Shown: in pieces, positions 18,719 through 27,476 of the stretch | How the letters are laid out: the number at the start of each line of letters is the position of its first letter | Position numbering within the stretch: position 1 is the first letter of the stretch | NCBI RefSeq assembly: GCF_003966225.1 | Contig: NZ_RXNU01000001.1 | Span: 248,001 to 312,000, forward strand | DNA: 64,000 bases | From: Shewanella canadensis | Lineage (GTDB): Bacteria; Pseudomonadota; Gammaproteobacteria; Enterobacterales; Shewanellaceae | Reading direction: 5' to 3' | Made by a program: the position numbers and the translations under genes | The notes under the pieces: generated by a model | Database searches by the model: none | The model's input: only the letters and a program-made list of their open reading frames with translations | What the model was told of the DNA's origin: nothing

Positions 18719-19823
18719 TAGTACGAAAAACACCCGAATTCTGTACGAGTACGTAAAGTATTTGAAGGAAGCAAAACAGCTGGATGACTCAACGATTGAC
18801 GGTGTAATGAAATCAATTAATCGGTTTGAAGAGGCGACAAATTACCTCGACTTTAAGAAGTTTAGAGCTAAGCATGCAATCGCTTTTAAGAAGATTCTTC
18901 TTTCTAGAAAATCATTGGTGACAGGTGATAAATTGAGCAAGGCAACGGTGCTGACTACCATTCGACATTTGAAAGGCTTTTTCCAATTTCTAGTAACGCA
19001 AAAAGGCTATCGAGCAAAAATTAACTATAGCGACATTGAATATTTTAATTTGTCTGAAAAAGACACTCGCATTGCCAATGCTAAGCGTAAAAAAACTGTC
19101 GCAACGATTGAGCAGTTAATGGAAACCTTAAAAACTATGCCTGGATCAACAGCGATTGAAATGCGTGATAGAGCTGTATTTGCTTTTGTTATTCTAACTG
19201 GCGCAAGAGACGGTGCAGTTGCTTCTGCCAAGATTAAGCATATTGATATTGCCGAGCAAAGCTTTTACCAGGATGCAAGAGAGGTAAAAACAAAGTTTAG
19301 TAAAACCTTTACTACTTACTTTTTGCCTGTGGGTGAGTTGCCATCAAAGATTCTGACGGAATGGATTGAGTATTTGATTAGGGAGCATGGGTATAAGCAA
19401 AATGATCCTTTGTTTCCAAAAACTAAGTTGGCACACAACAAAAATCAGCAATTTGAAGCTGTAGGCTTACTTAAAGAACATTGGAGTAATGCAAATCCAA
19501 TTCGCAAGATTTTTAAACAAGCTTTTGAAGCTGCTGGTTTGCCTTATTATAAGCCTCACAGCTTCCGTGATACTTTGACAAGGCTAGGTGAGAACCTTTG
19601 TCGGACGCCTGAAGAGTTTAAAGCATGGAGCCAAAACTTTGGGCATGAAAGCATACTGACTACCTTTTATAGTTATGGTGATGTACCAGATTACAAACAA
19701 GCCCAGTTATTGCGTAAATTAGCAGAACCAGCAAAAAGTACCTCTTCAGATGTGGAAGAGGAATTTAAGCAATTCCAACAATTTCAAACAATGATGGCGA
19801 AAACTAAAAGTCTAGCCAACTAA
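18705..19823 (+). CDS. Tyrosine recombinase of the AlpA operon
   Basis: This 372-residue site-specific recombinase has an N-terminal SAM-like core-binding domain (about 10-110) and a catalytic domain. Visible catalytic residues are Arg in LTGARDGAVASAK (about 168), H285-S-F-R288, the GHESILTTFYSY box and Tyr322 as probable nucleophile. The start ATGATG overlaps the preceding gene, showing translational coupling. It differs from the P4-type integrase at 15.5 kb in lacking DUF4102, so the region holds two independent tyrosine recombinases. The tail (after about 345) is Gln/Lys-rich. Confidence 0.88.
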   Translation: MMKNNSTKNTRILYEYVKYLKEAKQLDDSTIDGVMKSINRFEEATNYLDFKKFRAKHAIAFKKILLSRKSLVTGDKLSKATVLTTIRHLKGFFQFLVTQKGYRAKINYSDIEYFNLSEKDTRIANAKRKKTVATIEQLMETLKTMPGSTAIEMRDRAVFAFVILTGARDGAVASAKIKHIDIAEQSFYQDAREVKTKFSKTFTTYFLPVGELPSKILTEWIEYLIREHGYKQNDPLFPKTKLAHNKNQQFEAVGLLKEHWSNANPIRKIFKQAFEAAGLPYYKPHSFRDTLTRLGENLCRTPEEFKAWSQNFGHESILTTFYSYGDVPDYKQAQLLRKLAEPAKSTSSDVEEEFKQFQQFQTMMAKTKSLAN

Positions 19824-19832
19824 CCTAATTAG

Positions 19833-19951
19833 CTGGTATCAAAAAACAGTCGTATATTGATACCAGCTTCCCTTACCCAATATCGGTATCATAAAGTTAG
19901 GGTCTACCATTTTTGATACTTTAACTATATGATACCCTAATACTTGATACC
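19833..19951. promoter_or_regulatory. Array of six GGTATCA/TGATACC motifs, res-like recombination site
   Basis: The motif occurs as inverted pairs at 19835-19841/19858-19864 and 19885-19891/19914-19920 (last copy TGATACT), then as two direct copies at 19930-19936 and 19945-19951. The outer spans are 30, 36 and 22 bp. The first pair extends to CTGGTATCAA/TTGATACCAG. Three subsites of similar size directly before a serine resolvase gene are the layout of res sites of Tn3-type resolvases (28, 34 and 25 bp). It may also autoregulate the resolvase gene. Confidence 0.65.
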
Positions 19952-19972
19952 TTCTAAAAAAGTGAATAGCCC

Positions 19973-20539
19973 ATGCGTATCTTTTCCTATTGTCGTGTTT
20001 CTACGACAGAGCAAACCACAGAGAATCAAATTATTGCTATCAGGCAAAAAGGTTATGAGGTGAATCATGCTCGCACTATCAGTGAAACAATCTCTGGTTC
20101 TGTTGAAGCGATGAAGCGTGAGAAGTTTAAGATGCTTATCAATCACCAGATGGAACGTGGTGATATGCTGGTGGTCCTAAAGCTAGACCGCTTAGGCCGA
20201 GATAACATAGACGTACAAAACACCATCAACCTACTTACAGATAAAGGCATCAAGGTTGTTTGTCTTGATCTACCCGTAGCCGACCTATCAAGTGCTGAAG
20301 GCAAATTGATGCTACAGATGTTTTCAGCCTTTGCAGAGTTCGAACGAAACCGTATTCGAGAGCGAACAAAAGAAGGACTTGAGAGGGCTAAGGCTGAAGG
20401 AAAAAAGTTAGGTAGACCAGCAGCTCATAACACCACCGCCTCAGTACAAGCTAAAAAAGCGGAAGGCTTATCGCAGTCTAAAGTAGCAGAAGCGTTAGGT
20501 GTGGGAATAGCGACGGTAAAAAGGCATTGGAATAAGTAA
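19973..20539 (+). CDS. Serine recombinase (resolvase/invertase family)
   Basis: This 188-residue small serine recombinase starts MRIFSYCRVSTTEQ, with the catalytic Ser10 in the usual position. The conserved VLKLDRLGRD and the QMFSAFAEFERNRIRERT long helix follow. A C-terminal Hin-type helix-turn-helix (about 140-186, QSKVAEALGVGIATVKRHW) completes it. The N-terminal domain cleaves DNA through a phosphoserine and the C-terminal one binds the half-sites. The array of TGATACC motifs immediately upstream is the probable target. No transposase is next to it, so it is either a multimer-resolution system of the island or a remnant of a transposon. Confidence 0.93.
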   Translation: MRIFSYCRVSTTEQTTENQIIAIRQKGYEVNHARTISETISGSVEAMKREKFKMLINHQMERGDMLVVLKLDRLGRDNIDVQNTINLLTDKGIKVVCLDLPVADLSSAEGKLMLQMFSAFAEFERNRIRERTKEGLERAKAEGKKLGRPAAHNTTASVQAKKAEGLSQSKVAEALGVGIATVKRHWNK

Positions 20540-21393
20540 GCTTCCAGTACCTACATCATCTCCCCGCAGTCCTAGCTATTGAGGCTGTGCGAGAGCTAAA
20601 TTGTCTATGCCCCAAAATAAGTTTGAGCCTTTAATTTTACATTTTCTCTGTCGTCCGTTTCCCCCTACTTTTTGTCATCGCAGTTCTAGACATCTCTCTT
20701 GAATTCCGCGTTTTAAACAGTGTTATTTCTTCAGGAAATCAGCACGCTTTGCGAGCGCCAACATTGGATAAGTTCATATAAAACAGTCTGCTAACATTTC
20801 TTCTGGGTTAGATGGCATGCGGGGAAGCATGATAACACGCATGTCTTGTTATGAATTATTTTGATCGTGTAACTATGTAGAGCTCTCTTAGTCTATATTC
20901 GCCGCCAGTCCGCAGCACCTCACGAACGACAGGAACCTCACCTATAGGTAGGCCTCTGATAATCATGCTGAATAACGCTTGAGAGATGTGGCATGTTTCA
21001 GACTCGAAGGTTTTTTGGTTATATATCTCTACTTGCATAACTTCCATGTGTTAATTGAGTAATTGTTCGGTCTTACATTAACATCGACTTAAACTTGATG
21101 GTAACGACAATTATCATAAATTTTATTTACTGGAGCAGTTTTGGCAAATTACCTCATGCCAATTTGAGGCTCTGGATTAGCATATCTGAGTATCTCGCAT
21201 TATTGTTCAAACTTCATGATACTCTTTAATAATATGGTATTAGAAATGCCTACACCCTAGGTTGGAGCTTAATGAGCAATTCAGGCACGCCTTTAGAAAG
21301 CCATCAGAAGAAGATGCCAGTTAGGTGTGTTTGGGTCGCGTTAGTTTAGTCAGGGTGGGAAGAAGTCGCTAACTCAACAACCACAGTTGAAGC
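20540..21393. other. Intergenic stretch with no convincing gene
   Basis: About 850 bp after the resolvase. A 63-codon minus-strand frame at 20856-21047 (starting MEVMQVEIYN) has no clear ribosome site and is doubtful. The right part contains copy A of an 87-bp direct repeat (21094-21179). A 25-codon plus frame at about 21271 has no supporting signals. Confidence 0.5.
21094..21179. repeat. 87-bp imperfect direct repeat, copy A
   Basis: Aligns with 21540-21626 over about 87 bases. Shared stretches include TGATGGTAAC/TTAATGGTAAC, ATTATCA, GGAGCAGTTTTGG/GGAACAGTTTTGG and CTGGATT/TTGGATT. The two copies flank a segment of about 360 bp that encodes a 30-residue membrane peptide. Confidence 0.7.
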
Positions 21394-21486
21394 TCAATTA
21401 CCTGATAATAAGTAATAGATAACCGAACATGCGATACATAATAATCCGATAATTGCCAAAATTAGGCCGAGATCTATGTGTTCCAT
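21394..21486 (-). CDS. Possible 30-aa single-pass membrane peptide
   Basis: ATG at 21486 is preceded by AAGGGA with a 4-base gap, a good ribosome site, and the frame ends at TGA. The product begins MEHIDLGLILAIIGLLC and ends SVIYYLLSGN, almost entirely one hydrophobic helix. Small membrane peptides of this size occur as regulators or as toxins of toxin-antitoxin pairs. It lies between two 87-bp direct repeats in mobile DNA. No homologue recognised. Confidence 0.4.
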   Translation of the reverse strand: MEHIDLGLILAIIGLLCIACSVIYYLLSGN

Positions 21487-21539
21487 GCTGTCCCTTAACA
21501 ATCCTTGTTAATGATGCTGAAAGTATAGCAACGGTAGCA

Positions 21540-21626
21540 AGTTAATGGTAACCACCATTATCACTTTTTTATTTGCTGGAACAGTTTTGGTCATTACCAC
21601 ATGGCCAAATTGAGACTTTGGATTTT
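21540..21626. repeat. 87-bp imperfect direct repeat, copy B
   Basis: Partner of the repeat at 21094-21179; same orientation, period about 446 bp. Confidence 0.7.
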
Positions 21627-21781
21627 AGCTTCGCTCAACTTATTTTTGCCCCATTGTGAGTTTCGATTATTTTCTACTAGCTTTTCCACTCCCAAAGTTG
21701 ACTTACTTTTCCTTATGCAACAATGTGTATTTTCAGTTGACGGGTCATCAACTTTAATCTGACTGAACTATGGGAGCACTG

Positions 21782-21934
21782 ATGGACATAGAGCAGATTG
21801 CAAAGGAGCTAGAACGGTTATCAAATGCCGTTGGTAGTGGTTTGTTTGATGAAGCTAGAGAAGGAACTGAGAACCTACATGAGCGAATAATTGACGGAAG
21901 AGGTAAACAACCTAACTTCTGCTGTTGGGCGTAA
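21782..21934 (+). CDS. Small uncharacterised protein, 50 aa
   Basis: ATG at 21782 follows GGAG with a 6-base gap. The product starts MDIEQIAKELERLSNAVG, is acidic and helical, and ends KQPNFCCWA. It is convergent with the diguanylate cyclase gene, whose stop lies 14 bp away. No family recognised, but the clear ribosome site and coding-like composition support it. Confidence 0.5.
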   Translation: MDIEQIAKELERLSNAVGSGLFDEAREGTENLHERIIDGRGKQPNFCCWA

Positions 21935-21947
21935 AAACAATCATTAT

Positions 21948-23666
21948 CTAGCCAATTTCCAACTTATCTCGACCACTGTTTTTAGCTCGATAAAGTGCAT
22001 CATCGGCTCTTTTTACGATGGAATCAAAGTCATCATTCTTAACAAATTCTGATACCCCTATACTTACAGTAATCACACCAACGTTATGTACCCTAACCTT
22101 TCTAATATTAGCAGCTAGTCGATTCAAAATGTTTGTTGCATCGCTGATTGGCGTTTCAGACAACTCAACTAAAAACTCCTCCCCTCCCCAACGATACACT
22201 CGATCACTTGGTCTAATGCTGATTGTAAGAGTTTCGGCAATTGCTTCTAATACTTTGTCACCAATCTGATGACCAAAGTTATCATTAACCATTTTAAAGT
22301 GGTCAATATCTAATATGGCTAATGAAAAATGTTTAAAAGTTATGTTATAGCGCTTGAGATAAGCAGAAATGTTTTTTTCTGCGGCCCTGCGGTTATTCAA
22401 TCCAGTTAAACTATCAGTATGAGCTAGTTGATTCATAGATTTTGAAATTATTCGCAATTCATCATTACGCTGTTCAAGCTCAAAGGTGCGCTTCTTTACG
22501 GTGGCGTCAAGCTTTTGATTATATTTATAAAGCTCTTTTTGGGCGTTCACCCTTTGACTAATATTTTTTACCAGAAATGTAATCAACAAAACTAAAATGA
22601 TAAATACCAGAGCAACCGTATTAATTAATTGTTTATTTTTTTGGTAAACAGAAAAAGGCTGGTTATATATTACGCTGTTTTTAGGAAGTAAACTTTTTTC
22701 AAGACCAAATCGTTGTAATTGGGCATAATCAAATCGTGGTTTATATACCGCAGAAGTTTTAATTTGTAGTTGAGTAATAGGAGTACCAGACAAAATTTCC
22801 AATGCCATTTTCCCCGTATTAAAACCATGTTCATAAGGGTCATTCATCATCCCCCCAACAACACCCCGACCAATCATTAATGCGCCCCACATGCCATAAA
22901 TTGGTACCTTACTTTTTGCAGAAAGCACTGGTAAATGTTCTTCAAAAGAGAAATACTTTCCTAGTCGATCTTTATGAACCGCTAACATCAAAATTGCAGT
23001 ATCTGTTGGTAATTCATTAACTTTCTGAAATAACTCTTCCAGTGAAAAACTATCCCAAATATCTAATGCAACATCTGGATTTTTCGATTTATTTTGCCAG
23101 TCTTGTTTAATTAATTTGGCACTATTAACCATACGCAAACCAAGCCCTGTAGTATCACCAATCATAATAATTTTTCTAAGCTTTGGATGTAGACTCGTTA
23201 TCAGCTCAAGATTACCTAGGATGTCCATCCCTTCAGCAATGCCCGTAATATTATTGCGATTGGAAATTGATTGAGGATCAAAAACATTCACTCCACAAAA
23301 AACAATTGGAACGCCGGGAAATAATTGTTCACCGAACTCCAATATAAAATAATACGCCGCATCATCGCTCGTAATAACTATGTCAGGTTTATTGTGTTTA
23401 TATTTGTACTGAAGTAAATCAATCAACTTTTGAGAATATATAGGATCATCGATAAAGCGTCTCTTATCCATATATTCAACATGAAGACTTTCTGGTTTTA
23501 TGTCTAAGGCAAGCGAAACTTGTACTCCACGAGTTATCTCGTCTGTCCATCGATATTGGGGGTGATATGAATTTAATAATAGTACATTATCAGAGGCATA
23601 TGCCAGACCATGACACAACCAATACATAAAGATAAAAATAACAAAAAATTGATTTTGCATTACCAT
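21948..23666 (-). CDS. Membrane-bound diguanylate cyclase with ABC substrate-binding-type sensor domain
   Basis: This 572-residue protein has four parts. An N-terminal signal or anchor (about 5-24) is followed by a periplasmic domain of the ABC-sub-bind type (LLNSYHPQYRWTDEITRGV; IVITSDDAAYYF; VFCGVN; GGMMNDPYEHGFNTG). A second membrane helix lies at about 350-370 (LVFIILVLLITFLV). After a short coiled coil comes a GGDEF domain with an intact RWGGEEFLVEL active site. An RPSD inhibitory-site motif lies five residues before it, so product inhibition by c-di-GMP is expected. The GGDEF domain makes c-di-GMP from two GTP. The ligand of the sensor is unknown. Confidence 0.9.
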   Translation of the reverse strand: MVMQNQFFVIFIFMYWLCHGLAYASDNVLLLNSYHPQYRWTDEITRGVQVSLALDIKPESLHVEYMDKRRFIDDPIYSQKLIDLLQYKYKHNKPDIVITSDDAAYYFILEFGEQLFPGVPIVFCGVNVFDPQSISNRNNITGIAEGMDILGNLELITSLHPKLRKIIMIGDTTGLGLRMVNSAKLIKQDWQNKSKNPDVALDIWDSFSLEELFQKVNELPTDTAILMLAVHKDRLGKYFSFEEHLPVLSAKSKVPIYGMWGALMIGRGVVGGMMNDPYEHGFNTGKMALEILSGTPITQLQIKTSAVYKPRFDYAQLQRFGLEKSLLPKNSVIYNQPFSVYQKNKQLINTVALVFIILVLLITFLVKNISQRVNAQKELYKYNQKLDATVKKRTFELEQRNDELRIISKSMNQLAHTDSLTGLNNRRAAEKNISAYLKRYNITFKHFSLAILDIDHFKMVNDNFGHQIGDKVLEAIAETLTISIRPSDRVYRWGGEEFLVELSETPISDATNILNRLAANIRKVRVHNVGVITVSIGVSEFVKNDDFDSIVKRADDALYRAKNSGRDKLEIG

Positions 23667-23786
23667 ATATTACCTTCGTGTTGATCATATCTATGAGGGG
23701 CAAGATACGCATTAACTTACACATTTCAAATTTATTATAGTATAAAAACTGGTTTTCGATTTTAGCTGAGCATAACCGCTACCACT

Positions 23787-24711
23787 GGCCTTGTTGATCA
23801 AATCATCCCTCAGCCAGCCTTCTCCCCCTCATTTTTCGGTGCTAATTGACTGTCTGTCGAATAGGCATACCTAGTCCTAGTCCTATGACTTTGTTTATGA
23901 CTTTTACACCAGCCAATGCTTCGCCGACCTGCCCGTTGTAATCTCTTAAGCTTAACTTGGGACTGATGAGTTGTTTATAGCGGTACATGGCAGTTTCTGA
24001 CAACTAACGCTGATGATAGTCATTGTCTTGCTTCCATTCCTTTAACTCACCTCGCTTCAGTGCATCTACAGACTCATTTCTAGGGTGACCATCGTGCATT
24101 TTTTCGTAGAGGAATCGTCGGTTTACAGCCCTTACGATTTAACAGTTTATGGCAGTCTTTGGCATCGTAAGCACCATCCGCAGAGACTTGATCTATCTTG
24201 CGCCGCAGTGAGTTTAATAGCGTTGGCAGCACTTGTTATCTGCCACACTGACCAGGCTAACTTCGGCAGCTATCACTTCGTGAGTCGCGGCATCTACCGC
24301 CAAATGCAGCTTTCGTCAGGTTCGACGTTTTTCCTTGCCATGCTTGCACATCTTCCACTCACCTTCACCTTATACCTTGAGGCATGTGGCATCGACCACT
24401 AAGTGAGCTATGGGTCCACTACTGGGATTTCGATATTTTATTTCCACCGTTTTAGCTCGCTTGCTAATGCTGCTATAGCCTGGAGAGGTTATGGGCACGC
24501 TCATCAAACTGAATACCGAATTGATAAATCCTTCCAAAGCTCTCAATGGCAAATTGAACAAACCTTTGAGCATCAATGCCGTTTCGATAGCGGTATCGCT
24601 GTACTGAAAACCTCGACCACGGCCGCCGTGATGCTCTGTACAACACCAATGACTCATTGCCTGCTCATCTATCCAAAACGTCAGTTTTCTCTCCGAAATA
24701 ATTCTAAACAA
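23787..24711 (-). pseudogene. Decayed IS5-family (IS903-like) transposase
   Basis: Fragments in several minus-strand frames add up to an IS5-type DDE transposase. The N-terminal part (24370-24711) includes LTFWIDEQ, ALMLKGLFNLPLRALEG and VVDAT. Later pieces read GEGEWKMCKHGKEKRR, LHLAVDAATHEVIAAE and VSADGAYDAKDCHKLL. A C-terminal piece ends VIGLGLGMPIRQ at 23842. Stops and frameshifts interrupt it several times. GGCCTTGTTGATCAAATC at 23787-23804 resembles the terminal repeat of IS903-type elements. No matching right end was found, so that end is deleted or diverged. Confidence 0.8.
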
Positions 24712-25218
24712 GAATGGGTTTAGTGACTAAAATTTAGTTGGTTTTGTGTCGTGAACGGACATTGGCAGTGTGTTCAAGTGTACAAAAGCGCAGTATCAGT
24801 GGCGCTCGCTTCTTCCCGATTGCGAGCGTAGCGGAATGCTTAACGTGGGTTGGTAGAGTGTGGTTTGAGATACCAGACATTATCCGAAGCAACAAGATTA
24901 GAGCAGAAGGTCTAACAAGGTTGTGTCCACAAGTGAGTTATGGGGCGTCGCTTTGATTTTACTGATGCCCAACATCCATAGCAGGTAGTCAATGTTTACA
25001 ATTTCAGATTAAGGCTTGCTGTCATTATAATGCTTTGTTAATTAGATGCTTATCCTCGGCTAAGAATTAAGGGTATAAAGAAGGGTATTTTAAGCTGAAT
25101 CGAATTTAAACCCTTTAGTATCAATTGGTTAAATTATGTGTGCAGGATGATGTAATCTGCTTCGCCGCAAATTAATCAAGGCGGTTTAGGTCGCCTTGGT
25201 TGACTCCCAAATGCTAGG

Positions 25219-25255
25219 AAGCCCCGACATTGGTGACAGTGTCGGGGCTTTTTGT
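25219..25255 (+). terminator. Orphan intrinsic terminator
   Basis: AAGCCCCGACA and TGTCGGGGCTT form a stem, followed by TTTTGT. No plus-strand gene ends within about 400 bp upstream, so it may belong to an unrecognised transcript or a lost gene. Confidence 0.7.
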
Positions 25256-25571
25256 ATCTGGGGGATCAGATATCCTCATATCGTCATCCCGGCGAAGGCC
25301 GGGAACCAGCTTTTATCTTTGCTTTAAGCTAATCAAGCTGCGCTTGATAAACGTCGTGGAATTCCATTCCACACCTGGGCAAGGAGGACTGCTCGTCCTT
25401 ATCCTCCTTGCATCCACCTATGACGCCCCGGCGAAGTTACATGCATTGAGTCCGGGCCTCATACTCCGATAAAAATGGCCTAACGACTCAGATGGGACAT
25501 CCATGTCCCCCCGAGCCTGAACCATCATCCATGATGGTTCTACGGCATTTTCACCTGCGTATTTCGGCAAC

Positions 25572-25705
25572 TTCCAACGGGGAGTAGTTGTAACCTGCGG
25601 CGGTGTTTGGAGTAGCTAAATTTTACTCTGCCCCCACATATTCACAGCCTTATTGTAGGAGCGGCTTTAGCCGCGAAGCCCTTCGACAAATTCCAACGAG
25701 AGGAT
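25572..25705. repeat. REP-like extragenic repeats, first cluster
   Basis: CCAACGGGGAGTAG...AACCTGCGGCGGTGTTTGG...AAATTTTACTCTGCCCCC is followed by a palindromic block TAGGAGCGGCTTTAGCCGCG AAGCCCTT. Related blocks occur at 26263-26363, 29270-29360 and 44989-45056. The GGCTTTAGCC core is self-complementary, like classical REP sequences. Confidence 0.65.
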
Positions 25706-25888
25706 TTGAATCTGGAGGATTGCTTGGATATGTGTGGTTTGTTGATATCTACGTGAGATTAGTATGCATCTAATTGTTTTTGTAATTAAATTGATGTCTG
25801 ACGATTAGTTTAAACTGTGAGGTTGATTGAGTTTTGCACAAACGAAATACCATACGATTAAAGCTCTACTCCAACTGGGAATCATAAG

Positions 25889-26194
25889 ATGAAAGCGTTA
25901 AATGTATGTTTATTAGTTCTAATATCATTATTTTCCACGATGACATTTAGCTCTACAGCAGAGGAGCAGACTAGCAATCAAATCCTAATAGTAGAATCTG
26001 ACGGAAATGATTTTTTTGCTGATAAAACATACGTAGAAAGTAGTTTCATTAATGAGTTGATAGCAAAGAGTTCAGATGTCTCATTCGCCAAATATTGCTG
26101 CAAAACTTGTAGGAAAGGCAAAGCATGTGGTGACTCGTGCATAAGCAAAACTAAAGCATGCTATAAAGCAGAAGGTTGTGCCTGTAATGGCTAG
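25889..26194 (+). CDS. Secreted small protein with Cys-rich C-terminus, 101 aa
   Basis: A signal peptide (about 1-23, VCLLVLISLFSTMTFSS) is followed by an acidic stretch with ILIVESDGNDFF. A compact 34-residue C-terminal domain then contains nine Cys: KYCCKTCRKGKACGDSCI followed by CYKAEGCACNG. The CxxC-x-KGKACGDSCI pattern recurs in small secreted proteins of many bacteria as far as I know, but the function is unknown. The Cys-rich tail probably binds a metal or forms disulfides in the periplasm. It stands alone, flanked on both sides by REP-like repeats. Confidence 0.7.
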   Translation: MKALNVCLLVLISLFSTMTFSSTAEEQTSNQILIVESDGNDFFADKTYVESSFINELIAKSSDVSFAKYCCKTCRKGKACGDSCISKTKACYKAEGCACNG

Positions 26195-26262
26195 TTGAAA
26201 ATATTGGGATGGATAGGTCATCCAAAGCTTTCGTCATTCCCTGTAAGCCAAAGTACCAATGA

Positions 26263-26363
26263 TGTAGGAGCTGCTTTAGCCGCGAAGCCCTTATTCCAAC
26301 GGGGGCAGGCCGTAACCTGCGGCGGAATTTGGAGTCGCTAAAGTTTACTCAAGCCCACATATT
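26263..26363. repeat. REP-like extragenic repeat, second copy
   Basis: TGTAGGAGCTGCTTTAGCCG CGAAGCCCTT, then CCAACGGGGGCAGG, AACCTGCGGCGGAATTTGG and CTAAAGTTTACTC: the same modules as at 25572-25705 in a different order. Confidence 0.65.
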
Positions 26364-26464
26364 CATGCACATACTAATTAACAGCACCCTTTGTCTTGAT
26401 ATTAGTTGAACCGATATTATTAAACGGATAGTCTAATAACCACCTGAAATTAAGGAGTATTGTT

Positions 26465-27301
26465 ATGAAGCGTGGGTTGATGATTACTCAGGATATTATT
26501 GCTAGAGGCGGAAGCTTTGACCTCAATGGTGGTGTTGACCAACAAGCATTAAGGCAATACTTACTATTTTGGGACCGTTTATCCTGCCCGCAAAGTAATA
26601 TAATTTTCGCAGGCCTAGGTCCTGACTTTGATTTTTTGATAAATGCAGGAATTGCTGATTATAAAACAGTTACTTTTTCTGGTTCAATAAGCCTTAACAA
26701 TGATTTTTTTAGAGAGCTAGAGACACGTGCATTAAAGGGGCTGTCTAAAGATAAAGATACAAACTGGTGTTTGGCTTCAAGTATTAAATTGTTGGGGTTG
26801 CAGCCAGTACAATCTAAAAAAGAAGAAGCTATATCGGTTCATTTGTTAGATGCCATGAAAATCTTTACACCTGAAGTACCTCTTTCGGAAGTTTTGGAGT
26901 TTAAGGAAAAGAGGTCAGAAGAGTTACTTGAATTTAGAGATAGTATGGACGATTTGAAGAGTGCGATACTTTTGTCTGCAGATTCTGATGAGGTGTTAAG
27001 AAGGAAAATTAGAAAGATAGAAAGAGACATCGGTGATGTGAACCGCCTAATTGAAGAATCGCGCCAGCCATCCATTAAGCGATGTGCTACTGAGGTACTA
27101 ACATTTACAGGAGGTGTTGAATGGATATCATCAAGCCTAATTTCTATGGGGTTATTAGAAGGCTTTGAAATGCTTTCGAAAGGGGTTGGTTTGGCAGGTG
27201 GCATTTATTTGAGCCTTAATAAACTAAATTCTCCAGTTAAGCTGCCTAGCCATCTTAAACAATATGCTTATATTGCTCATTCGCAAGCTGAAATCATATA
27301 G
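26465..27301 (+). CDS. Uncharacterised island protein, 278 aa
   Basis: ATG follows AAGGAG, a strong ribosome site. The protein starts MKRGLMITQDIIARGGSFDL, is soluble until about residue 210, has a charged probable coiled coil at 135-195 (EFKEKRSEELLEFRDSMDDL, RKIRKIERDIGDVNRLI), and ends with a Gly-rich hydrophobic segment (GLLEGFEMLSKGVGLAGGIY) that could be one membrane helix. It resembles proteins annotated as DUF6236, but I am not sure. It is AT-rich and sits in an island next to nuclease-like genes. Confidence 0.65.
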   Translation: MKRGLMITQDIIARGGSFDLNGGVDQQALRQYLLFWDRLSCPQSNIIFAGLGPDFDFLINAGIADYKTVTFSGSISLNNDFFRELETRALKGLSKDKDTNWCLASSIKLLGLQPVQSKKEEAISVHLLDAMKIFTPEVPLSEVLEFKEKRSEELLEFRDSMDDLKSAILLSADSDEVLRRKIRKIERDIGDVNRLIEESRQPSIKRCATEVLTFTGGVEWISSSLISMGLLEGFEMLSKGVGLAGGIYLSLNKLNSPVKLPSHLKQYAYIAHSQAEII

Positions 27302-27421
27302 GTAGCAAATTTTGATAAGAATAAGTGAGTGGGAGGATTACAAGGCCACTAATCGTTAATGAATGGTGTGAATCGAGAGGGGAGGTCAGTTAGTTGGGGG
27401 TGTTGTTTTATAGGGCATGGA

Positions 27422-27447
27422 GGTCAGAGTAATATTATATTCTGACC
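27422..27447. repeat. Short GGTCAGA/TCTGACC stem-loop of the dispersed family
   Basis: GGTCAGA and TCTGACC bracket an A/T-rich loop. It belongs to the GGGTCAGAGTAAACTTT repeat family found in later gaps and lies just past the 3' end of the minus-strand gene at 27477. Confidence 0.55.
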
Positions 27448-27476
27448 CAATTTATTATTAGTCGATGCTTATGTAT

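Larger units (their letters stand above)
24712..25888. other. Gene-poor island stretch with repeats and a terminator
   Basis: No convincing gene in 1.18 kb. Frames of 72 and 80 codons at 24738 and 25230 have no ribosome sites and cover repeat DNA. The stretch contains a strong terminator hairpin (25219-25255), a segment with the common CGTCATCCCGGCGAAGGCCG palindrome at about 25283, and extragenic repeats at 25572-25705. Confidence 0.5.

Noticed and set aside
20856..21047. 63-codon minus-strand frame starting MEVMQVEIYN
   Set aside because: No ribosome site at the first ATG, and no recognisable domain; kept only as a note in the gap entry.
24738..24956. 72-codon plus-strand frame after the IS remnant
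   Set aside because: No ribosome site, low-complexity translation, and it lies in decayed mobile DNA.
25160..25260. Possible tRNA-like sequence near 25.15-25.2 kb
   Set aside because: The short GC-rich arms do not form a cloverleaf and no TTCRA arm is present; only the terminator is supported.
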